Source: Amoebidium appalachense (lineage: Eukaryota; Ichthyosporea). From it: a DNA stretch of 64,000 nt. This document shows, piece by piece, positions 53,243-60,824 of this stretch. Location: contig CAVNZM010000012.1 of the NCBI GenBank assembly GCA_963693365.1, positions 3,534,001-3,598,000 of the forward strand, in the 5' to 3' direction. How positions within the stretch are numbered: the first letter of the stretch is position 1; each line of letters starts with the position of its first letter. Position numbers and translations under genes: made by a program. Below the pieces are notes generated by a model. The model was not told the DNA's origin. It searched no databases and worked only from the letters and a program-made list of their open reading frames with translations.

Positions 53243-53689
53243 CCTGTTGGAAGTAGAGTCCGCTGTGACTAGGGTCGTCGTGGCGCGCTTGGGCGCTGAC
53301 CCGTTTTTTACTGCTTTCAGTGTGTTAACTCCATGACTGAACTCCATGACTTAACTCCATGACTTAACTCCATGACTGAACTCCATGTCTGAACTCCATG
53401 ACTGAACTCCATGACTGCACCTGGCAGAGACGTGGCTTATATACCCGTGGGGCAGCAGTCTGGAATGTAATCCGGATGCCAGGTGCTAATCGGATTGGTT
53501 ACTTTCATTTAGAGATCTCTGGGACCAGTGAACCAATCGTTTGCAGTCAAAACACAATTGGCAACATTCCTCAACTATGCAGATGTGCATGTGGTGATCG
53601 AGTGTCAGCGTGTGTCTGTGTACACGGAACCAATTGTAAAGCTAACATACACATATTGTGGAGTGAGCGTAAGTCTGCACTCCAACACC
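53243..53689. repeat. 447-bp direct repeat, copy A (promoter of helicase 3)
   Basis: Nearly identical to 53989-54435. It starts CCTGTTGGAAGTAGAG and includes about six tandem 15-bp units (AACTCCATGACTGA-type), GGCTTATATACCCG as TATA for minus/plus use, and four CCAAT/ATTGG boxes. It lies immediately upstream of ATG 53231. A plus-strand frame of about 97 codons inside both copies is probably not a gene. Confidence 0.85.
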
Positions 53690-53988
53690 CCTACCCAATT
53701 GGAGAAGTGTACACACCACTAGAGAAGAGAGAGTGAGTGTGGCTGCTTGCAGGGTAGACCGGGGTGTGCATTCCACTGTGGTGCGTGCCCCGCCAATGAA
53801 GTGGAATACTTGACGTTGATGTCGCAGGCTGCTGCGGATGGAGTTTGTGGAAGCGAAAGTCTCTACTTCACGGAAATACGCTCGCGGGTGTAGGGTACAG
53901 CCTAGAAGTCGGTTTCTGGGCTCCTCCGTTCAAGGCGTCGTAGGGGACGTGAAGTTAGAGGCCGCGGTGTCGTGTCTGGGCCCATAAC

Positions 53989-54435
53989 CCTGTTGGAAGT
54001 AGAGTCCGCTGTGACTAGGGTCGTCGTGGCGCGCTTGGGCGCTGACCCGTTTTTTACTGCTTTCAGTGTGTTAACTCCATGACTGAACTCCATGACTTAA
54101 CTCCATGACTTAACTCCATGACTGAACTCCATGTCTGAACTCCATGACTGAACTCCATGACTGCACCTGGCAGAGACGTGGCTTATATACCCGTGGGGCA
54201 GCAGTCTGGAATGTAATCCGGATGCCAGGTGCTAATCGGATTGGTTACTTTCATTTAGAGATCTCTGGGACCAGTGAACCAATCGTTTGCAGTCAAAACA
54301 CAATTGGCAACATTCCTCAACTATGCAGATGTGCATGTGGTGATCGAGTGTCAGCGTGTGTCTGTGTACACGGAACCAATTGTAAAGCTAACATACACAT
54401 ATTGTGGAGTGAGCGTAAGTCTGCACTCCAACACC
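53989..54435. repeat. 447-bp direct repeat, copy B
   Basis: Second copy, 746 bp to the right of copy A. At its right edge CTCCAACAGG (54437-54446) is the complement of the left edge CCTGTTGGA(A/G), giving this copy 9-bp inverted ends, absent from copy A. Here the promoter-like sequence has no helicase next to it. It leads toward the detached helicase tail at 54698, so it may be the leftover of a duplicated helicase gene. The 300 bp between the copies show no gene. Confidence 0.85.
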
Positions 54436-54540
54436 TCCAACAGGTGAAATATGGATGACATCGCTACTGGTGGCTTAGATAATATTTTTTGCCGGCCAGG
54501 GGCAGACTGAGCCATTTTTGCATGCACGAGATTTTATATA

Positions 54541-54690
54541 CCTTGCACCCCGGGGTCGCGCGGGGGCTTGGGGGGGGCACGCCAGGCATGCACGACCGGT
54601 GAGGGATGGAAGGCACGGCGGGCTCGCAGGGCCCAGAGCCTCGTGGGCCACCCAAGCCCCCAACCGTGTCCCACCACCTAAGACCACCCT
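54541..54690. repeat. GC-rich dispersed repeat, copy 1
   Basis: Very GC-rich sequence ending CAGAGCCTCGTGGGCCACCC (54644-54663 approx.) and then AAGACCACCCTCAAG, directly before the detached helicase tail. The same word order recurs in copy 4 at 58.9 kb. Confidence 0.55.
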
Positions 54691-54697
54691 CAAGCCG

Positions 54698-55006
54698 ATG
54701 GAGCTGCAGTTCCTGCGGGACCTGCTGAAGCGCGAGAACGGGTTTGAGGATGCGCCCGCGTTCGAAGACGGCGCGAGGGTTACTCCTGCTGCCCTCTTCC
54801 AACTCTACCAGTCCTGGTGGGAACACAACACACCCGACAAGTCCAAGCGGTCCACCCAGCGCGACTTTGGGATTGCAGTTACGGCCATCCTGGGAAAAAT
54901 TAAGAGCACCCGCGTCAACACCATAGCCTACGGCGCTGAAGGTTATGAGGCCGCCTCGGGTATAGCGCGCTGCTACGTCCTCGATCGCAAACTTATTGGC
55001 GTGTAA
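54698..55006 (+). pseudogene. Detached C-terminal domain of a D5-like helicase, 102 aa
   Basis: ATG 54698 encodes MELQFLRDLLKRENGFEDAP and ends with ARCYVLDRKLIGV. It aligns throughout with the last about 100 residues of helicase 3 (DELQFLRDLVTGDNGCEEW; AILGK-PAATKVNSVARYCYV). Either a relic of a deleted helicase copy or a small stand-alone protein made from the tail. The frame is intact, and its junction with the GC-rich repeat is abrupt. Confidence 0.65.
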
Positions 55007-55317
55007 CGTGTTGTGTAGTCAGTAACCAGACCGTAAACAGATCCGACAGCCAATCAAATCGCGGCATTGGGTCCTCTGTAACATTTGTAAACACTTATCC
55101 TCTTTGTAAACAGTGTATACAGTGAAATAAATCGGCGGGAAAGGGGTGGGATGGAACGATCTGATTGGCCGTTGCTTATGGTGATCGTGCTTTTGGGGAG
55201 GAGTTGGGATCCTCTGTTTACAGTGCGTACAACGTTTACATCCGGCTTTACAATGAGCAATCGGGGCTTGCGTCGGGAAGAACTACTTTCAAATCTTTTA
55301 TTTTTTCTAGGGCCTAT

Positions 55318-55656
55318 ATGATGGCCGACTACGATGAGGCATCTGTAAGAGACAGACTGGCACGATTCGAAGGCGGCCAAACTGAGGTGCTTACACCCGC
55401 CGGTCGTATAGACTTGTTGACGAGCACCGAAATCATCGAAGTTAAGCGGGCATCTAAATGGAAATCCGCCATCGGGCAGGTGTTGTCCTACGGGGGGTTT
55501 TACCCCCAGCATCGCCCTAGAGTCCATCTATTCGACACAGCGCCGATCGAGGTGTACAAGGTGGCAGTTGAGACAATGGCACGTCTGGGCATAAAAGTGA
55601 CAATCGAGTCCGACACACGATGGAGCTTCTTTGGGGTTTGCGGTCATGTCCCCTGA
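55318..55656 (+). CDS. PD-(D/E)XK-type nuclease, 112 aa
   Basis: ATG 55318 (an alternative ATG is at 55321) starts MMADYDEASVRDRLARFEGG. The core is GRIDLLTSTEIIEVKRASKW then KSAIGQVLSYGGFYPQHRPR: Asp in GRID, and E-x-K in IIEVK, the catalytic triad of PD-(D/E)XK nucleases, with the Gln of IGQ typical of resolvase/VSR-like branches. It probably cuts DNA, for example recombination intermediates. A solo helicase tail begins 9 bp after its end. CCAAT boxes near 55050 and 55165 may drive it. Confidence 0.65.
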   Translation: MMADYDEASVRDRLARFEGGQTEVLTPAGRIDLLTSTEIIEVKRASKWKSAIGQVLSYGGFYPQHRPRVHLFDTAPIEVYKVAVETMARLGIKVTIESDTRWSFFGVCGHVP

Positions 55657-55664
55657 AGACTGAG

Positions 55665-55976
55665 ATGCAGCCAGTGGTGTGTGATCTTCCTGACATCACT
55701 CTCTGTCGTGACGACTACGTGTTGTTTCTCAAGAGTTTGGTCAACGATGGTGACACTCCACACATCAAGGACGGCTCAACCACCGATTCCGCATCACTTT
55801 TACCCGCTTTCCAGGTTTGGTGCCAGAAAAACGGCAGAAACCACAGCAAGGCTAGTGTCAACACTATGGGCAGGACCCTCAGGCAGGTGCTCGGAGATCG
55901 TGTGAGTGTTTATGTGCCGGGATCCACAATCGCAAAAGGGTACAGGGTATCCTTCGCAAAAATACAGGCAAGTTAA
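55665..55976 (+). CDS. Second stand-alone helicase-tail domain, 103 aa
   Basis: ATG 55665 (an overlapping earlier ATG lies at 55620) encodes a product with DYVLFLKSLVNDGDT, LLPAFQVWCQKNGRNHSKAS, TMGRTLRQVLGDRVSVYVPG and a GYRVSF ending, the same order as the C-terminal domain of the SF3 helicases, but clearly diverged. Unlike the 54698 copy it is not a recent duplicate. Paired with the nuclease just upstream, it may recruit the nuclease to a partner normally bound by the helicase tail; this is inference. Confidence 0.55.
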   Translation: MQPVVCDLPDITLCRDDYVLFLKSLVNDGDTPHIKDGSTTDSASLLPAFQVWCQKNGRNHSKASVNTMGRTLRQVLGDRVSVYVPGSTIAKGYRVSFAKIQAS

Positions 55977-56023
55977 AAAATTTCTACGTACCACCGCGAG
56001 GCCCAGCACATTTGTTATGGACC

Positions 56024-56215
56024 ACCCCGGGCCCGGGCGGGGCCTGCGTGGCCGGGAGGGCTGGGCGGGGCAAGCAGGGCGCGGGTGGCCGGGAGGGGCG
56101 GTTGAGGCACGGTGGTCTCGCAGGCGGCACGAGCCTCGCGTGCCACGCATGCCACGCATGCCACCCCCGCCACCCCCCGCCACCCAGGCCCCCAGGCCCC
56201 CAGGCGGCGCGGATG
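56024..56215. repeat. GC-rich dispersed repeat, copy 2
   Basis: Sequence of the type GGCCGGGAGGGGCGG and GCACGAGCCTCGCGTGCCAC followed by CACGCATGCCACGCATGCCA short tandem units. No gene. It separates the helicase-tail gene from the patatin gene. Confidence 0.55.
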
Positions 56216-56257
56216 GGTGACCGAGGACGACCGATATGGACTCGACTCGGGTTGGGT

Positions 56258-57172
56258 TTATTGACGTGCCGCGGCGGCCCAGGCAGCAAACGCCGCGCGG
56301 CCATCCGCAAGCGCCTGCGCGACCTTTCCGGGGTCGACGTCCATGGGCGACGCAAACAGCCTCCGCTCCGGAGCGACCACCACGAGGCGATCTCCGAGGC
56401 GGGTGCGGAGGTTGGCGAACTCGGTGGCCGCTAGCTCGGTGCTCGAGTCACGCTGCAGCGCATAGCAGAGCTCCATGCCCGTTTTTGGCACGGATTCTGC
56501 GGGACAGTGCGCCAGCGAGTCGCACAGCACCGTGACGTAGATGCCGTCGAACCCATCTGCGGCATCCTCGAGTGCTTTGGTGAGGGGCACCAGCTCAGAG
56601 ACGCCGCCGTCCAGAAACACGGTGCCGCCGTACTCGACGGGGGGGACCGCGAGTGGAAGGGCCGAGGACGCGCGCATGCCGACCTGGTACTCGGGCCCTG
56701 TGAACCACCGCTCCTTCTTGTTGAGGAAGTCCCAGGCGACGCAGTGGCAGCGCGTGTAGATGTCCGCGTCGATGCCCTCCAGAAGCGCCGCCGCACGCTC
56801 CTGCAGGGTGAAGCGGCTGTACGCCGCCCCGTACAGCATTGACCCCACAACCGTCCTCCAGGTTTTCGGAAGCAGCGCCATTGCGCCACCCCACGGTTCC
56901 ACAATGTCCTCCACGCACTTCAGCTTCCCCAGCTCGCGCGCCAGGTCGTCCAGGCGGTCGGCAACCACGAACGGCGCCACCAGCGCGCCGACGGACGTGC
57001 CGTACACCCTGTCGACCCGGTACAGCCCCGACGCGAGCATCCCCTGCATGAACCCGACTTGGAAGCAGCCCTTGACGCCGCCCCCGGGCAGCAGGACCCG
57101 CACACGTGTCCTGGCTTGGGAGGGTGTGTCCATGTTGATGTAGCCGAGAGAAAAAACAGACATGTGCAACAT
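56258..57172 (-). CDS. Patatin-like phospholipase, 304 aa
   Basis: The patatin signature is complete: oxyanion loop LLPGGGVKGCFQVGF (about residues 27-41), nucleophile elbow VYGTSVGALV with Ser about residue 60 (GxSxG), and catalytic DGG in VFLDGGVSEL about residue 189. The fold hydrolyses acyl groups of phospholipids; in viruses it could remodel membranes at entry or exit. ATG 57172 is the first start; ATG 57133 (MDTPSQARTRVRVL) is an equally good one. GC-rich dispersed repeats flank the gene on both sides, suggesting movement as a cassette. Confidence 0.88.
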   Translation of the reverse strand: MLHMSVFSLGYINMDTPSQARTRVRVLLPGGGVKGCFQVGFMQGMLASGLYRVDRVYGTSVGALVAPFVVADRLDDLARELGKLKCVEDIVEPWGGAMALLPKTWRTVVGSMLYGAAYSRFTLQERAAALLEGIDADIYTRCHCVAWDFLNKKERWFTGPEYQVGMRASSALPLAVPPVEYGGTVFLDGGVSELVPLTKALEDAADGFDGIYVTVLCDSLAHCPAESVPKTGMELCYALQRDSSTELAATEFANLRTRLGDRLVVVAPERRLFASPMDVDPGKVAQALADGRAAFAAWAAAARQ

Positions 57173-57200
57173 GTTTCAATATTGGAAATTCCCACGACCC

Positions 57201-57330
57201 TGGCATGCACGGCCGGCCGGGAGGGGCGGGGCGGGGCGGGGCACACAGGCCCGGCCCGGGAGGCAGGCGTGCCGCGTGCGCTGGGGAGAAACGCGGGCCA
57301 CCCCCAGCCACCCCAGCCCCCCACCGGGAA
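57201..57330. repeat. GC-rich dispersed repeat, copy 3
   Basis: CCGGCCGGGAGGGGCGGGGC with tandem GGGGC units, then GGCAGGCGTGCCGCGTGC. No gene. It lies upstream of the patatin gene. Confidence 0.5.
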
Positions 57331-57359
57331 CCAGTCAACACGGGGTTGGTTTGGGGTGT

Positions 57360-57545
57360 GTTGATTGGCCATTATGACAGCAGCGCCTGATTTTACCCTG
57401 CTTTTTCCGCAGCCAATGAGCGTCGAACTGCATAGATCCAATTGTGTTCGATTGGAGGAATATCACGCCCGAGGGCCGAATCGGGCTCTGTGATTAGCGT
57501 CACGTGAGAGCACGGGACCGCCGCAGCCAATGGGAGACAGGGGGA
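57360..57545. promoter_or_regulatory. CCAAT-box cluster upstream of the 57645 gene
   Basis: ATTGG or CCAAT at about 57363, 57413, 57438, 57451 and 57528. ACATAAGC near 57573 may be a weak TATA. It lies between the patatin gene (minus) and the gene starting at 57645 (plus). Confidence 0.5.
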
Positions 57546-57644
57546 ACCCCAAGCGGCTCAGCCCAAGGGTACATAAGCACAGACGGTCGTGTCAAAACCA
57601 CACCCTTCCTGCAGCGCGACAAGTGGGCCATCGCATTTGCCAAC

Positions 57645-58665
57645 ATGACGCATCTTGAACGTATTCACATTCTCGGTGAGGACCGCGAGGCCAGGTTCGC
57701 CCACCACCCGGACCTGTTCTACACGCTGCACCTGCACCCCGAGGCGCCTGGCTCGATCCGCATGGGCACTGCCGCGGTCTACAGCACGAAAACTGGGGAG
57801 GAGAGGGTGTGGCCGGTCGACGTGGTCCTCTCCGGGCCGGTACCGCGGCAGTTCGTGGACGAGGCGGGGCGGTGGACCCAGCGGGACAGTCACACACCCC
57901 GCGACCCCTACCTCATCGGGCGTGGCAGCGCGATGTGGCGTGCACTGTACGACGAGCTCCAGGCGCCGGCGCTGCGCAGCCTCATCCCCGACGACACGGG
58001 CCTCGGGTTTCTCCTCCGCAAGTGGCCCTGCCCCGACTTCGACGATGCGGACAACGACGAGGTGATCGCCGTCGAGGAGACGGAGCACATCTGGGGTGTG
58101 AGGCATGGGCAGGCGATGGCGGCTCCGACCGTGGTTCGGCCGCTCCACCAGGTTCAAGAGCGCGAGGGTCCGCGCGGCGCCAGTGCCGGACCAGCAGTGT
58201 TCCGTGTACGCATTGAACACGTTGGCCAGCGACGAGGCGTCCAGGACGGTAGAAATGTTTGAGGTGTGGCCGGTGCTTCATTGTGGGCAGCCCGCGCTGC
58301 GCCTGGGTCTGTACTACGTGCTGGCCGAGCGGGAACTGGCCGAGCGCTTTCTGCCGTTGGACGTCCTCGTCCAGGGCAACTGGGTCGAGGCCAAGATCGA
58401 CGAGCACGGGAGGTGGAGGGCCGGAGCGGTGGTTGGGCGAAGGGCGGTGGACAGCGAGAATGCGTTTTACCTCCAGATTTATATTGCGCTCGGTCAGCAC
58501 TTCGGGTTGGGGGTGCTGTCGCGGCAGATGCTGGGCATGGACGTTACCAGAACGGAGGTGCTTCGTATTCCACCACGCAGACTGTACGAGCTGGAATTTG
58601 ACGAGGACACCATGGCCATAGACTTTCCGTTCGCGGGCCACTCGTTTAAGTTTTATTATGCGTGA
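57645..58665 (+). CDS. Tandem two-domain hypothetical protein, with a frame change between the domains
   Basis: ATG 57645 (MTHLERIHILGEDREARFAH) opens frame one, coding to about residue 167. Near 58140 coding passes to a second frame with its own possible ATG at 58255 (MFEVWPVLHCGQPALRLGLY), ending at 58665. The two parts look related: PVDVVLSGPVPRQFVDEAGRW in the first (20-residue core VDVVLSGPVPRQFVDEAGRW) corresponds to LDVLVQGNWVEAKIDEHGRW in the second. So this is a tandem duplication of one domain, either as two genes or as one gene with an indel. No outside family was recognised. Confidence 0.55.
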
Positions 58666-58847
58666 CAGACAGGTGAACCTGGCGGACTTGGTGATTGCGT
58701 CATTTGGTTTTGGTGTTGGCTATACAGATATATAATTGCACATCGACGTATGTATTGAGTTTGGTCATTTGCCCCCAGGATGGGTCAAAACGCGCAGCGC
58801 GCAAATAAACTGCGTCTGTAGTCTGTATTGGCATGTTTTTTTTTTTT

Positions 58848-58985
58848 ATCTCACGCGAGCGCGCCCCGCGAGGGGCCCGCCCGTCCCGCCCGGCCAGGCA
58901 CGCGCGACACGGCAGCCTGGCATGGCGCAGAGCCCCGCGGGCCACCCATGCCCCTCGGGTCCCGCCCCCATGACCACCCTCAAGC
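58848..58985. repeat. GC-rich dispersed repeat, copy 4
   Basis: GCGCAGAGCCCCGCGGGCCA followed by CCCATGCCCC and then ATGACCACCCTCAAGCGGCA, the same order as copy 1 (CAGAGCCTCGTGGGCCACCC ... GACCACCCTCAAG). It is again directly followed by a helicase-tail fragment. Confidence 0.6.
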
Positions 58986-59068
58986 GGCAGCTACAGGACC
59001 CCAGTGGCCCCATGGAGCTGCAGTTCGAATTCCTGCGTGACCTGCTGAAGCGTCCCCATTATGTATAG
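58986..59068 (+). pseudogene. Short helicase-tail fragment
   Basis: The sequence coding MELQFEFLRDLLKRPHYV (ATG 59012) matches the start of the detached helicase tail at 54698, with a 6-bp insertion, and stops after 18 codons. With the GC-rich repeat on its left it shows that repeat plus helicase tail moved or recombined as one piece. Confidence 0.6.
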
Positions 59069-59075
59069 CGCACAT

Positions 59076-60370
59076 ATGGCGAAAAGATGGCGGGAGGCTG
59101 GCATGGACGCGGCGGCGTTCCGCAAGAGGCCCCACTTGGAGGGGGCGAATTCGGGGGGGGTACGGACGGGACTCCCGACCGAGAGGAGGATGCGGGGGCG
59201 TTCGTGCGGAAAGGGGTGGATCCATCCCTGGTGCCGAACATGCCATACAACATCCAGGACTCGATCTGGCACAAGGAGTACATGCCCATCAACAACTACG
59301 TCATGGGAAGGACCCCTCGGGCCGAGCTGCGCCAGCGCCTGGCGGAAGCAGGAAAGATCCCCAATATCGAGGCGCAAGCGCTGGGAATAGACGAAGGCGA
59401 CATCGACGGGTATCTAGCGGGCTTGTACGATGAGGCCTGGCTTCGCGAGCATCTCACCAAGATCGCCAGCGCCGACAACGGCTACCACCCCGAAAGCAAG
59501 CTGGCGGTTTGGCACTCTGCGAATGGCTCCGGCAATTTCCTGAGGTACCAGAAGGGCGGCAGGGCCCACGTTGGGCTTGTGCAGTTGGCGGATCGGATCG
59601 AATCCAGGTACAACAACGAGGACCTAAAAAGGCAGCTTCGTGACTACTACAACATCGGCGAGTCTGGGGATGTGGAAGTGGGAACCGCGGGGCTGTACAA
59701 CATGGAACATGAGAACGAACGTCTGTGGGACGCCTTCCAGGCCGTGCGTCCGCACCCGGCCGGGTTGGTCCTCTTTCGGGGGGTCAGGGGCGAGCTCGCC
59801 CGGGTCGTCAACCGGGAGCTGCAGTCGCTGGACGGCAAGTGCGAGTCGATACTGATTCACAACCGCATCTCCCTGAGCGTGAGCGCGGAAGCCCGTGTGG
59901 CTGTGGGCTACGCGGACGAAGGACCCAAATCAGAATCTGGGGTAGTCCTAGTCCTGCGCTTTGTCGGCAGTGATGTTGTCTTCCCGGTTCTGGACCTGGC
60001 GGGGGCCGACCTGACTCAATACGAGGCCCTGCTACCACCCGGCACCATCTTCGAGGTCCAGAAATCCTCGTACAAAGCCCTATCCGACACAAACCTCTAC
60101 ACCAACGAATTTGGCAACAGGCGCCCCATGCCGTCGCTCGTCGACTGCATCGTGTACACGCCGTTCAACCCCCTGTACCACGAGGTCTACGAGCGCTACG
60201 CAGCACAGCCGCTGCTGCTCGAGAGCGCGTCGGGTGTCACCGTGTGTGCCGCCCGCCCCTCCGCCCGCAGCCAACTCCCGCCCAGGACCATGGCCGACGC
60301 GCTGCAGTCCGACGACCCGCTCCTGCATGGCGTGACCATGGCGCTCGCCGCTGTCACGGACTGGCTCTGA
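59076..60370 (+). CDS. ADP-ribosyltransferase-fold protein, about 430 aa, frame change at G8
   Basis: ATG 59076 (MAKRWREAGMDAAAFRKRPH; an in-frame ATG lies at 59061) codes to a G8 run at 59153-59160, then the adjacent frame continues to TGA 60370. ART features are in order in the second part: R in LVLFRGVRGE (about residue 228), an STS-like ISLSVSAEARVAVGYA (about 261), and QYEALLPPGTIFEV (about 313), giving Q-x-E as the catalytic pair, as in Rho-type C3 enzymes. The N-terminal 200 residues are helical and unassigned. Such enzymes modify host proteins with ADP-ribose; target and activity are unknown here. The G8 shift would prevent expression as written. Confidence 0.68.
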
Positions 60371-60456
60371 GGGCCCGCTCGTCCCGCCCGGGCCCGCCCT
60401 GCGAGCCACACGAGCCTCGCGGGCCCCGCGTGCCCCCAGGCCCCGCCCTGGGTCGG
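60371..60456. repeat. GC-rich dispersed repeat, copy 5
   Basis: CACACGAGCCTCGCGGGCCC then CGCGTGCCCCCAGGCC, the shared core of the family, immediately after the ADP-ribosyltransferase stop. Two CAATTGGTCAATGTGACC/GCAATCGATCGGTCAATGTGACC words follow and recur as ACCAATTGGTCAAAGTGACC inside the next gene (about 61622-61650). Confidence 0.5.
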
Positions 60457-60556
60457 GAATTTGGCGAGCAATTGGTCAATGTGACCATTTGCCGTTTTGC
60501 TTGCAACTTGGTTGTGAATGCAATCGATCGGTCAATGTGACCGGTTGCCATTTTGG

Positions 60557-60618
60557 TTGTGTGTGTGTGTGTGGGTGTGGGTGTGTATGGGTCGGGCTGT
60601 GTGTGTGTGTGTGTGTGT

Positions 60619-60674
<56 letters not shown>
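60557..60674. repeat. (GT)n microsatellite, about 115 bp
   Basis: GT dinucleotides with interruptions (GGGTGTGGGTGTG, TATGGGTCGGGC, TTAGG). Second long GT tract of the window. It lies 150 bp before the KilA/Bro-GIY-YIG gene. Frames through it are repeat artefacts. Confidence 0.9.
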
Positions 60675-60676
<2 letters not shown>

Positions 60677-60824
60677 ACTAGAACATGTTAGCCAAACGCC
60701 TCGCGATTTGAGGCTTTTGAAATGCTTGTCCGTGACCACCCGCTCCAGTTGTGTGCTGCACCCTCCCGCTGGTCGGGTACAAAAGGCGCCCAGCACAAAA
60801 TAAAATCGCAGTCTAACACTGAAG

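Noticed and set aside
53398-54458. Two near-identical plus-strand frames of about 110 codons in the 447-bp repeats
   Set aside because: They start in the 15-bp tandem repeat, overlap CCAAT/TATA elements and diverge right at the repeat border; better read as promoter sequence.
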